From a bacterium (GTDB lineage Bacteria > Patescibacteriota > Gracilibacteria > UM-FILTER-43-11): a DNA stretch of 8,626 nt. The translations under genes were made by a program, and so were the position numbers. The stretch lies in contig JAUHXI010000052.1 of the NCBI GenBank assembly GCA_030426875.1, positions 1-8,626 of the forward strand. The letters are read 5' to 3'. Within the stretch, counting starts at the first letter, position 1; each line of letters opens with the position of its first letter. The notes beneath the pieces are model-generated. The model ran no database searches. It was not told where the DNA came from and saw nothing but the letters and a program-made list of their open reading frames with translations. Shown piece by piece: positions 1-6,826 of the stretch.

Positions 1-639
1 AAACAGGGCCAAATTCCCCCTCGGCCTCCGTTTGATACGATTGGCTTTTATGGCAGCAGTGCTGATGGTGATTTAGAGGACCGTGTCGCCACAAGAGTGG
101 AAAAATATTTACCGATAATTGAAAAAATGCTGTGGAATATGCGTGATGCATGCCAGTTTCTTCCAAGTGAATACGTTCCATCTGGGCCTATTTTTGTAGG
201 AATGAAAATTATGAAACTACTGCGTGGACTTGCTGCTGAATTAAATTCAGACCCTGATTTAAAAAAAGCACTGGATGACTCGGGTGTAAATGGGGTTTTA
301 TTCGGACTCACTCCCATTGCTGATTTGATGCAAGCTCAAATTGACACTGCCCGTATTCCGGATGTTGTGGGCAATCGTCTGATGATTTACAATTACACTA
401 GAATGATAAGCGCTCTCCATGCACTAGATTCGGAATCTGTCACTGTTGATTCAATTGTTCAAGCCCTTTCATTCAGGCCTTTGACGAGTTTTTTTGATCG
501 ATTAAAAGTTCAGGTGCCTGCAGGTGCTCTGGACTTTAATTTGCTCATTAATGGGGATGGAAATACCATTCAGCACTATGGCTTTCCAACAGTTGACGGA
601 ATTTTCCAGATTTTCTGGAAGTCCAAAGGTTACACTTAA
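1..639 (+). CDS. Unrecognised protein, 5'-truncated, probably frameshifted near its 3' end
   Basis: The frame is open from the first base, so the true start lies left of the window; the first in-frame methionine codons (127, 139) are internal. 212 residues are visible. They look like a soluble, mainly helical protein with no signal peptide, membrane segment or catalytic motif that I recognise. A stretch FNLLINGDGNTIQHYGFPTV lies at about 535-597. I cannot assign a family. The frame stops at 637-639, but a second open frame, plus one relative to it, carries protein-like sequence on to 859. I therefore read this as the larger part of one gene broken by a one-base shift. If the shift is real, the product loses about 75 C-terminal residues; if it is a sequencing error, the gene simply runs from before position 1 to 859. 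The gene converges on the TrmB-like regulator. Confidence 0.6.
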   Translation, partial: KQGQIPPRPPFDTIGFYGSSADGDLEDRVATRVEKYLPIIEKMLWNMRDACQFLPSEYVPSGPIFVGMKIMKLLRGLAAELNSDPDLKKALDDSGVNGVLFGLTPIADLMQAQIDTARIPDVVGNRLMIYNYTRMISALHALDSESVTVDSIVQALSFRPLTSFFDRLKVQVPAGALDFNLLINGDGNTIQHYGFPTVDGIFQIFWKSKGYT

Positions 640-859
640 ATATTTGTTACGAAGCCTCACTAGGCAATTAGAAGCACGCAAGATGTTACCGGATCACCCC
701 CTTGCTCACAAAGAAATCTGGTTCATTGATCATATGGCTGAGGTCATTTCTGGAGTGATTCCAGCAGGCTCAGGCCTAATGAGACCTTTGAATGAGATTT
801 TTGATTCATTTAAAGCAGTTTTTCTCAATAAAAATTCATTGGACGTGCCATTCGACTAG
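602..859 (+). pseudogene. Out-of-frame 3' continuation of the preceding gene
   Basis: This frame is open from 506 to the TAG at 857-859 but overlaps the upstream frame until 639. In the overlap the upstream frame gives the more protein-like reading, while this one is rich in Cys, Trp and Met. After about 614 this frame reads naturally (SGSPKVTLKYLLRSLTRQLE and onward), with a later segment EIWFIDHMAEVISGVIPAGS. No ribosome-binding site precedes its first ATG at 524. It is best explained as the C-terminal part of the gene to its left after insertion of one base, with the TTTT run at 611-614 the likeliest place. Alternatives are a separate small gene starting at 524 (less likely) or programmed frameshifting (no classical slippery heptamer seen). 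Its stop overlaps the stop of the convergent regulator. Confidence 0.5.
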
Positions 860-1626
860 GTCACTTGTTTGATCTTTCTTGAGTCTTTCAATAATTTAAA
901 GACCGCCTCCATGGTGTTGGCTAAAAAAGGATTCTCAATCAAAATACCCGTTAAATCTTCAACCTTAGTCGACAAAAATTGGATGCTGTTACCATAAATT
1001 ATGATTGTCGATTGAAAATTCATTTCTTCCCTTTTTACAAATCCAATCCATTCATAGATCTCCTTGGCATATTTTACATAATCTTCTGAGTCGTCATAGT
1101 GGGTTAAGATCATTTCCGCTTTATTTTTGCCCCTCCTCCTTGCCGGAACATAAACGTCCCGAATGTACTGTTTAATTTCTGGATGAAATACATGGGCTGA
1201 AATAAAATAGATGTCATCAGTGGTGCTGATCACCATGTCAATCATTTTACAAAGCCCCTCCACTCCCTCAAAATACGTCACTTTTGAGCCGCTCAAAAAA
1301 GGTGAGTTCAAGGTCTTAAAATTAGGCATCAGTTGATTGAGTTCTTCAATATGATTGTCGATTTTTGACTTCTTTCGCTCTAACAGCCTTTCTAAAGTAC
1401 TGGGTTCCACAGCTGAAAAATATTGAATGTTCGCTCGAATGTCTTTTTTGACAAAGCCTTTTTTGATCAAATTTTCCAAATGAAAAAATACGGAGGAGCG
1501 GGGTATTTTCACTCGTTTAGCTACTATGCTAGCAGCTTGGGAGCCAATTTCGAGCAGGGCCATATAGATGTTGGACTCTTTGTCGTTGAGCTCCAGTTTT
1601 TTTAGGAAGGTTTTGATGTCGGGCAT
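856..1626 (-). CDS. TrmB-like winged-helix transcriptional regulator
   Basis: This 256-residue protein has the TrmB layout. An N-terminal winged helix-turn-helix occupies about residues 10-70, with the likely recognition helix PRSSVFFHLENLIKKGFV at 42-59. A charged helix or short coiled coil follows at about 77-100. An effector or dimerisation domain fills about 113-250; it opens with KVTYFEGVEGL (115-125) and ends with IIYGNSIQFLST (209-220) and ENPFLANTMEAVFKLL, the usual pattern of the family's C-terminal domain. Members typically sense sugars or other small molecules and repress or activate nearby genes; the ligand cannot be read from sequence. The ATG is followed at once by the conserved N-terminus, but no Shine-Dalgarno precedes it. 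Two similar inverted elements upstream (1633-1653 and 1698-1717) suggest autoregulation. It reads away from the htpX pair on the same strand and its TAG overlaps the TAG of the convergent gene. Confidence 0.85.
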   Translation of the reverse strand: MPDIKTFLKKLELNDKESNIYMALLEIGSQAASIVAKRVKIPRSSVFFHLENLIKKGFVKKDIRANIQYFSAVEPSTLERLLERKKSKIDNHIEELNQLMPNFKTLNSPFLSGSKVTYFEGVEGLCKMIDMVISTTDDIYFISAHVFHPEIKQYIRDVYVPARRRGKNKAEMILTHYDDSEDYVKYAKEIYEWIGFVKREEMNFQSTIIIYGNSIQFLSTKVEDLTGILIENPFLANTMEAVFKLLKDSRKIKQVT

Positions 1627-1632
1627 AGTGCG

Positions 1633-1653
1633 TTGTCAGTTATTTTAGACAGG
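1633..1653 (-). promoter_or_regulatory. Putative operator A upstream of the TrmB-like gene
   Basis: An imperfect palindrome with half-sites TTGTC (1633-1637) and GACAG (1648-1652), read on the plus strand as TTGTCAG, seven bases, AGACAGG. It lies immediately before the regulator's start codon, so a bound protein could block transcription or initiation. Operator B is a similar element in the opposite orientation. That it binds the adjacent regulator is inference. Confidence 0.45.
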
Positions 1654-1697
1654 ATTTCATTTTATCCTAAATTCTTTTTAAGAGATAGCTTTTTATG

Positions 1698-1717
1698 TTG
1701 TCTATTTTTGCTGACAA
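1698..1717 (+). promoter_or_regulatory. Putative operator B upstream of the TrmB-like gene
   Basis: TTGTC (1698-1702) and GACAA (1713-1717) form an exact 5-bp inverted repeat spaced by ten bases. Its reverse complement carries TTGTCAG, seven bases, AGACA, matching operator A at all conserved positions. The centres of A and B are 65 bp apart, about six helical turns, so two bound dimers would sit on roughly the same face of the DNA. Confidence 0.45.
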
Positions 1718-1764
1718 GGCGTTGATCTAGGACATGACATCATACGCATTTCCTGATTTTCACC

Positions 1765-1778
1765 CACTTTTAAAAGTG
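1765..1778. repeat. Perfect 14-bp palindrome between the phosphatase and regulator genes
   Basis: CACTTTTAAAAGTG is its own reverse complement. It lies in the 220-bp intergenic stretch, 69 bp downstream of the phosphatase stop and about 48 bp beyond operator B. It has no loop and no GC-rich stem, so it is not a convincing terminator. A protein-binding site or chance AT-rich palindrome are both possible. Confidence 0.4.
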
Positions 1779-1846
1779 ATCAATCCTTACTTTAAGGCCT
1801 CGATTTATGGTTTTTTATTGCAATTTGGCATGAAGGTCATTGGCAA

Positions 1847-2788
1847 TCATCCGGCCGCTCGCCTCACACCAAACTGCCTCACCTCCTCACCCGTTGCCAA
1901 CCGAATAATATTGTCAGCAATTTTTTTATTTGCAGCCATAAAAAGTGGTTGAGGGTCCATTAAATCAACCTCCTTGCCATCCAACCTACTAACAATTGCA
2001 CCAGCTTCTTGCATGATGAGTAAAATCGGTGCGATGTCCCAAGGGCCTTGTTTGACGTACCACTTGCCACTTCCGTCTTGCCATCTGCTATTTTCATGGA
2101 TCATTGTTCCAATATCCAAGTTTGAATCCAGAATTTTTAAGGCATCCGTGGAATTAGGATTACAAATGATTGAATTTTTAGCCCCCCCACTATCAACCGC
2201 TCGTAGAGTTTTTTCAAAAATCTCTGTTCTTAAATTTTTATTTTCATGTTCATTAAGAATGACCTGAGATTGATCCAGGGTTAAATTGCGAGCATGATCA
2301 ACTGTCATTTTTTTACCATTTTTGTAAGCTCCACCACCGTTTACGGCATAATGCCAGGTGTTGTTCAGGGGGTTCAAAACCAAAGCCATTTCAATCCGCT
2401 TACCATTAGCAAGCGCCAACATTATGGAGGGGACATCTTTATTACCCAAAGAAAAATCCATCGATCCATCTAACGGATCCGCAATCAGTGTCTGAACTCC
2501 CTTGATTAATTTAACATGACTCAGCGTTTCTTCCGACAAAATTTGACCTCTAAAGCCAAAATTCCTTACCTTTCTAATAATAGCTCGCTCAGCAAGAAGG
2601 TCAGCTTCTTGTACCACTTGATCACTCACCCCCTTTATTTCTGTTTTAGGTCCCTTGTGAAAAGGATGCCGCACCCCTGGCCCAGCCGCCAATGCAGCAA
2701 GCACCATCATCCGTAACATCTTGTGTCCAGCAGCCATCTCAGAAAGATGCCGTGGCACACTCAATTGCTTAAGTCTTTTTCTTTTCAT
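1847..2788 (-). CDS. Inositol-monophosphatase-family phosphatase
   Basis: A magnesium-dependent phosphatase of the family that includes inositol monophosphatase, histidinol-phosphatase HisN and CysQ. Counting from the ATG at 2788 (313 residues), the signatures are present: SDQVVQEADLLAE near 55-67, the first metal ligands in SEET (85-88), the core DPLDGS (104-109) and WDIAP (250-254) followed by EAG. All metal-binding acidic residues are intact, so the enzyme should be active; the exact substrate cannot be told. Start choice is uncertain. A TTG at 2842 lies 6 bp after the htpX stop and adds 18 residues; ATGs at 2788 and 2737 are the alternatives, and none has a Shine-Dalgarno. Even from 2788 it is longer than the usual ~260 residues. 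It is probably transcribed from the htpX promoter. Confidence 0.85.
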   Translation of the reverse strand: MKRKRLKQLSVPRHLSEMAAGHKMLRMMVLAALAAGPGVRHPFHKGPKTEIKGVSDQVVQEADLLAERAIIRKVRNFGFRGQILSEETLSHVKLIKGVQTLIADPLDGSMDFSLGNKDVPSIMLALANGKRIEMALVLNPLNNTWHYAVNGGGAYKNGKKMTVDHARNLTLDQSQVILNEHENKNLRTEIFEKTLRAVDSGGAKNSIICNPNSTDALKILDSNLDIGTMIHENSRWQDGSGKWYVKQGPWDIAPILLIMQEAGAIVSRLDGKEVDLMDPQPLFMAANKKIADNIIRLATGEEVRQFGVRRAAG

Positions 2789-2848
2789 TGAGGGCAAGTT
2801 AAATGAAGGCCCCAGACTATCATGCTCAATTAAAAAACCCAAGTATTT

Positions 2849-3754
2849 TTAGTTGTCCATTTTCCTCAACCGTGCAATCCGATCATCCGTATCCGGATGA
2901 GAGGCGAACAGATTATTCAGCCACTTGCCTTGCTTTTCATTTCGTAAAGGATTTTCAATGTACATATGAGCCGTTGCTTTACTGGCACCTCTTAAGGGTT
3001 GTTGATCGGCTTTTATTTTTTCCAGCGCCCGCGCCAAGCCCTCCGGGTAACGCGTCAAAAGCGCCCCACTTGCATCCGCCAAATACTCCCGTTGCCGGCT
3101 GATGGCCAAGTGCATGATTTTGGCAATGATGGGGGTTAAAATTGCCAGTGCGATTCCAATGATCAATACAACAGCATTCCCTTTTGAATTCCCACGCCGT
3201 CGACCTCCACCATAAAGTAACGAGCGCAGAAAAATATCAGACAAAAGCACAATCAAGCCAATCAAAGCCACTGTCACACTTTGCAGGCGGATGTCATAAT
3301 TTTTAACATGCGAGAGCTCATGGGCCATCACCCCCTCCAATTCCACCTTATCCAACTGATCCAAAAGCCCTCGTGTGATGGCCACACTGGCATTTTCGGG
3401 CCCTCTCCCCGTAGCAAACGCATTCAAGGCAGAATCTTCGATGATGTAGATTCTAGGCGTCGGCATTCCCGCGGCGATGCTCAAATTTTCGACCACCCGA
3501 TAAAGTTCGGGATGGTCAGACTTCTTAATTTCTTTGGCTCGTGCGGCCGCTAAAGTGATCTTTCCTGCTGAATAGTAGCTGATGAGGGCATAAACGATGG
3601 CAACGATACCAAAAACCCCCATGAAACCGATGGCACCAGTCTGGGTTTCTTGATAAATAAAGCCAAAACCATAGCCAACGGCTCCAAAAAAGGCGATGAA
3701 GGCGGTCAGTAGGAACCAGGTGCTGCGTTTGTTGCTGCGGATTTCTTTGTACAT
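2849..3754 (-). CDS. htpX: HtpX-type M48 membrane zinc metalloprotease
   Basis: HtpX is a membrane-bound protease that degrades misfolded membrane proteins, with its active site on the cytoplasmic side. The 301-residue length fits the family. Hydrophobic segments lie at about 12-33, 42-61, 157-173 and 193-213. The zinc motif HELSH is at 145-149 (H145, catalytic E146, H149). The third ligand is E223 in REYLAD (222-227). The conserved substrate-strand region around NAFATGRGPENASVAIT (111-127) and the C-terminal SHPDTDDRIARL are also present, so the enzyme looks complete. The N-terminus MYKEIRSNKRSTW fits the start chosen, but no Shine-Dalgarno is visible. It heads a minus-strand pair with the phosphatase, a pairing I do not know as standard, and faces the lipoprotein genes across a 206-bp divergent region. 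Confidence 0.93.
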   Translation of the reverse strand: MYKEIRSNKRSTWFLLTAFIAFFGAVGYGFGFIYQETQTGAIGFMGVFGIVAIVYALISYYSAGKITLAAARAKEIKKSDHPELYRVVENLSIAAGMPTPRIYIIEDSALNAFATGRGPENASVAITRGLLDQLDKVELEGVMAHELSHVKNYDIRLQSVTVALIGLIVLLSDIFLRSLLYGGGRRRGNSKGNAVVLIIGIALAILTPIIAKIMHLAISRQREYLADASGALLTRYPEGLARALEKIKADQQPLRGASKATAHMYIENPLRNEKQGKWLNNLFASHPDTDDRIARLRKMDN

Positions 3755-3791
3755 GAATTTGAACAGTTATTGGAGGGTCTCCATTGGTTAA

Positions 3792-3832
3792 AATTGAGCT
3801 GGAATCAAGCTGTTTTTTAGCTCCATTCAATT
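3792..3832. repeat. Imperfect inverted repeat in the divergent intergenic region
   Basis: The arm AATTGAGCTGGA (3792-3803) is nearly complementary to TCCATTCAATT (3822-3832), with an 18-base loop that contains a T6 run. It sits 38 bp before the htpX start codon, in its likely promoter or leader. It may be an operator or a leader hairpin. The stem is interrupted, so chance is not excluded. Confidence 0.3.
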
Positions 3833-3890
3833 GACTGTTTAGCAGTGATGCGTCAGCAATATTTTAACATCAACGCCTTGAATTCACCAG

Positions 3891-3899
3891 TGTTATACT
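3891..3899 (+). promoter_or_regulatory. Extended -10 promoter for the lipoprotein genes
   Basis: TGTTATACT contains TATACT (one mismatch to TATAAT) preceded by TG at the extended -10 spacing. No good -35 lies 16-18 bp upstream, which an extended -10 tolerates. Transcription would start near 3906, leaving a leader of about 55 bases before the ATG at 3961. Predicted by eye only. Confidence 0.4.
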
Positions 3900-3960
3900 C
3901 TATCATCCCTTCAGGCCTCATAGCTTGTTCCTTCCCATTTTCACCCATCACTTTTAACCA

Positions 3961-5370
3961 ATGAAAAAATTCTCTCACGCCTTACTATTCCTCTCACTCT
4001 TGTTTTTTACGGGTTGTGCACATGACGGCATGGTGAATGAAGATCTGGTTTATCAAGTTGAAGAATTAGTTGAAGATGATTCTGCGGACAGTGAGTTGGA
4101 AGGTGTTGATTTTGAGCTTAGCCAGACTCACTTGCTTGCCACGACCTACTTAGGCTTTGGTTTTAATGAAGAAGATGGGGTGATAGAGCTTGATAATCTG
4201 CCAACCGAATTGGGCTATCATTATTCTAATGCTTTGGATTACATTGGTTTTTTGTCCGTTGTATATCAAATGAGTCAATTCACAGCCAATGATCAGTTGG
4301 TATTATTTGATGAAGCCCTTTATGCTGGTGATTTTGAAGCGGCTGAAAGCCATCTACAATATGCGATTGATCAACAAAGGGCCTATATATCCATGATGAA
4401 AGACTTTGAAGGGTACCAGGGTGATGAGAGCTTGAGAAATAGCTATTCATTCCTCATGGGTGTCTCTTTAAGATTCATTGACAGTAAATATATGGTCGTT
4501 GATTTCGCTCGCGAAGCAGGTGGGTGGGATAATATTTCGGAACACAATCAGCCCTTGATTGAGGATTACATTGGATCAAATGAGGCTATCGTACTCAATG
4601 CCATGATGGATGAAGTTCAGATTAAAGAAGAGTTCATCTTGAAATATGCGGATGAATTCACCGTTCTAATCGATGACATGAATGATGTTGACTTGCTCGA
4701 GCAGCTGACAGGTTTTAATTTCATTGAGTTGCTTGATTTGGATGAAGCACTTTTTGCTCCAATAGAAGCATCATTAGAAGACGATGTGGTTGAGTCAAGT
4801 ACATCTGATGGTGACCCTTCTGTTGAGTTAGAATTTGTTTACAACAATGAATTGGATAAGGTCGAAATCCTTGAATTACCTGATGATTCAGACTACTTTT
4901 ATGAGAATGTTTTGGATTACTACATTTATTTAAAAAAATTGCATGACACAGCCTTACGTGAAGGTGCTGTTAAATCTCAAGAAGTTCTCAATGAGCTAAA
5001 TGAGGGAAATTTGGATGAAGCTCAGTCAAAACTAACGCATTTAATCAATCAAACGACTGCATTTAAAAAGATGATGGATGACGTTGAAGGTTATCAAGGT
5101 GACACGAGTTTACGAGATGCTTTTTTAGAAAGTATTGAAAACCATTTATCCATGAACGAAGGTGGACTCACTCAGCATGTTCAGGTGATCACTGAGTCAG
5201 GTGGAATGGGACAGTTAAATGGTGACGATGCCCTTTACCTTGACTCCATCGTTAGTGACATTGCTATAAAAATGAGCGATTCAATGGTAAAATTGGAGGA
5301 TGCTGAGAGTGGCTTTCTTATCGCTCATGGAGATGAAATGGATCGTTTGATTTCAGAATATGAGTCATGA
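3961..5370 (+). CDS. Acidic lipoprotein with two copies of a helical domain (paralogue 1)
   Basis: A 469-residue predicted lipoprotein: basic N-terminus MKK, hydrophobic stretch 7-17 and lipobox FTGC with acylated C19. An acidic linker (20-55) precedes two homologous domains at about 61-237 and 289-465. Each opens with a strand-like FNEE/YNNE segment (68-71; 294-297), then an N-x-L-D-Y helix (90-94; 316-320), then YQGD-x-SLR (152-159; 378-385), and closes near a Phe-rich EEFILKYADEF / GFLIAHGDEM helix. The first copy also has DFEAAE (124-129). The inter-domain linker contains FIELLDLDEALF (254-265). From memory the GD-x-SLR pattern recalls helical-bundle surface lipoproteins such as the LIC11966-like group; I cannot confirm this, and the function is unknown. 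There is no enzyme motif. The start is fixed by the signal peptide although no Shine-Dalgarno is seen. A close paralogue follows 64 bp downstream. Confidence 0.85.
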   Translation: MKKFSHALLFLSLLFFTGCAHDGMVNEDLVYQVEELVEDDSADSELEGVDFELSQTHLLATTYLGFGFNEEDGVIELDNLPTELGYHYSNALDYIGFLSVVYQMSQFTANDQLVLFDEALYAGDFEAAESHLQYAIDQQRAYISMMKDFEGYQGDESLRNSYSFLMGVSLRFIDSKYMVVDFAREAGGWDNISEHNQPLIEDYIGSNEAIVLNAMMDEVQIKEEFILKYADEFTVLIDDMNDVDLLEQLTGFNFIELLDLDEALFAPIEASLEDDVVESSTSDGDPSVELEFVYNNELDKVEILELPDDSDYFYENVLDYYIYLKKLHDTALREGAVKSQEVLNELNEGNLDEAQSKLTHLINQTTAFKKMMDDVEGYQGDTSLRDAFLESIENHLSMNEGGLTQHVQVITESGGMGQLNGDDALYLDSIVSDIAIKMSDSMVKLEDAESGFLIAHGDEMDRLISEYES

Positions 5371-6790
5371 TTCTTCAGGCCCGACCACTCAATTCAATGC
5401 ATTATTTAAATCATTTAAATTCAATAGATTAGTTATGAAAAAAACACGCTACATCCCCATCCTTCTAATTGTCTTCATTCTAAATGGCTGCTCAGTAAAT
5501 GAATCCTTAGAATATTCAACAGTAGAAATTGAAGAAACTGGTCAATCGGAAGAGGAATACGAAATGACTGAAACATCTGAATATGATGCCATTCTCAGTT
5601 TAAATTATATTTTTAATGAAGAGACAGGTGAGTTGGATATTGAAGGTGATGCTGCGGCAGTGGAATTTTTTGATGAAAATGCTCTATATTATTTCACCCA
5701 CCTGACAAGGGTCAATAGTAGTGCGATGTTGGGCATAATCACGCGTAATTTATCAATCATAGACAGTCTCGATCAAAATGATTTTGAGGCAGCAGAGCAA
5801 GAGTTGAGCTATGCCATTGAAGAAGCAGAAGCCTTTAGAGCCATGCTTGATGAAATAGGTGCTTATCAAAATGATGCAAGTCTAAAAGATGTTTATGATG
5901 ATGAAATGCAGACCAATATAGAGATGCTTGAGAGCAATGTTAAATCAATGATAGAAATTAGAAAAAATGCCGGCAGCCTAGAAAGTCTCACACACAAAAG
6001 CGTTAAACAGATCAATACTCTCACCACTGCTTTTAGGGTAGAGGTTTACAACGCCAATCAAGAAGAATACCGTGCTCAAAATCAATTCATTATAGCCCAT
6101 GCAGATGAATTCAGTGATTTGATCAACGACACTAAAACATTAGAAGCGGTTGACGCCCTCACCGCGGTTGACTTCATTGAAATCCTATCCTTAGACGAAG
6201 ATCTGTTGGAATCAAGTGGAATTATGAAAGGGGATAAAAGCATGACTCCGGATCAAATAGGAAACATCTTTTTTGTTTTTAACAATGAAACAAAAACCGT
6301 TGAGACTCATGGGGTTCTTGATGACCCAAATTTCTTTTATAACAACCCAATTGATTACTATTTATATTTAAAGGAGCTTCATGACCCAGGCATGCGTGCG
6401 ATAATCAATGAGCTTTCTATCATTCAAAACAGCGCAAGGTCTGGTGACATGGAGGTTGAATATTTAAAAAAAATACTTGCCGATGTGATCTCAGCTCTTC
6501 AGGCTTATGAGCAAGCGATGAGGCAAATAGAGCCCTATCAAGAAAATTCAGCCTTGCGAGATGTCTATGTGGGCAATTTTATCAACACCTTAGAAGTCAT
6601 CAAAAATTATATCCAGCCAGCCATTGAAATCCGAGAGCAAACTGGTGATGGGGTCCCGTTGTCCGAGGGGGATGAGTTAAAAATGGATGAGCTCAGCGCT
6701 GGAGCCCTTGATGAAATGGCCCCTTTTCTTGATAAAATGACTGAGGTTGAGGAGGAATTTTTGATTGAGCACGAACAAGCCCTTGATGCC
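4141..6790 (+). repeat. Four diverged copies of one ~175-residue protein domain
   Basis: Copies lie at about 4141-4671, 4825-5355, 5597-6127 and 6266-6790, two per lipoprotein. All share, in the same order, an F-x-[FY]-N-x-E strand, an N-x-x-[DY]-Y helix, an amphipathic helix ending in Ala-[FY]-x-x-M, the YQ-x-[DN]-x-[SA]-L-[RK] motif and a Phe-containing terminal helix. The similarity shows at protein level only; the DNA has diverged. The spacing between the two YQ motifs is 226 residues in protein 1 and 224 in protein 2, so the two-domain unit was duplicated as a whole. Confidence 0.75.
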
Positions 6791-6802
6791 TACGGTTTAT
6801 AA
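5435..6802 (+). CDS. Acidic lipoprotein with two copies of the same helical domain (paralogue 2)
   Basis: A 455-residue paralogue of the preceding lipoprotein. The ATG at 5435 is preferred over an in-frame ATG at 5360 because it places MKK, a hydrophobic core and lipobox LNGC (C19) right at the N-terminus; the earlier start would bury the signal peptide under 25 polar residues and overlap the upstream gene. Domain copies lie at about 55-231 and 278-452. The matching landmarks are FNEE (60-63) and FNNE (282-285), NALYYF (82-87) and NPIDYYLYLKELHD (304-317), DFEAAE (116-121), YQNDASLKD (144-152) and YQENSALRD (368-376). The linker FIEILSLDEDLL (247-258) matches that of paralogue 1. The two proteins diverge strongly outside these landmarks, so the duplication is old. 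Probably co-transcribed with paralogue 1. Function unknown; a surface-anchored binding or structural role is inference. Confidence 0.85.
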   Translation: MKKTRYIPILLIVFILNGCSVNESLEYSTVEIEETGQSEEEYEMTETSEYDAILSLNYIFNEETGELDIEGDAAAVEFFDENALYYFTHLTRVNSSAMLGIITRNLSIIDSLDQNDFEAAEQELSYAIEEAEAFRAMLDEIGAYQNDASLKDVYDDEMQTNIEMLESNVKSMIEIRKNAGSLESLTHKSVKQINTLTTAFRVEVYNANQEEYRAQNQFIIAHADEFSDLINDTKTLEAVDALTAVDFIEILSLDEDLLESSGIMKGDKSMTPDQIGNIFFVFNNETKTVETHGVLDDPNFFYNNPIDYYLYLKELHDPGMRAIINELSIIQNSARSGDMEVEYLKKILADVISALQAYEQAMRQIEPYQENSALRDVYVGNFINTLEVIKNYIQPAIEIREQTGDGVPLSEGDELKMDELSAGALDEMAPFLDKMTEVEEEFLIEHEQALDAYGL

Positions 6803-6826
6803 AGGTTCAAATTTGAGATCTAGTCC

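Noticed and set aside
1734..1952. 72-codon plus-strand frame over the phosphatase 3' end
   Set aside because: Most of it is antisense to the phosphatase or falls in noncoding AT-rich DNA; no ribosome site or protein-like composition.
3797..3818. AGCT hairpin followed by T6, looking like an intrinsic terminator
   Set aside because: The stem is only about four base pairs and no plus-strand gene ends before it.
5360..5434. 25-residue N-terminal extension of lipoprotein paralogue 2 from an ATG at 5360
   Set aside because: It overlaps the end of paralogue 1 and would bury the lipoprotein signal peptide; the ATG at 5435 gives a textbook signal.
6807..6816. Palindrome TCAAATTTGA after paralogue 2
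   Set aside because: Ten AT-rich bases are expected by chance and no U-tract or partner element was found.
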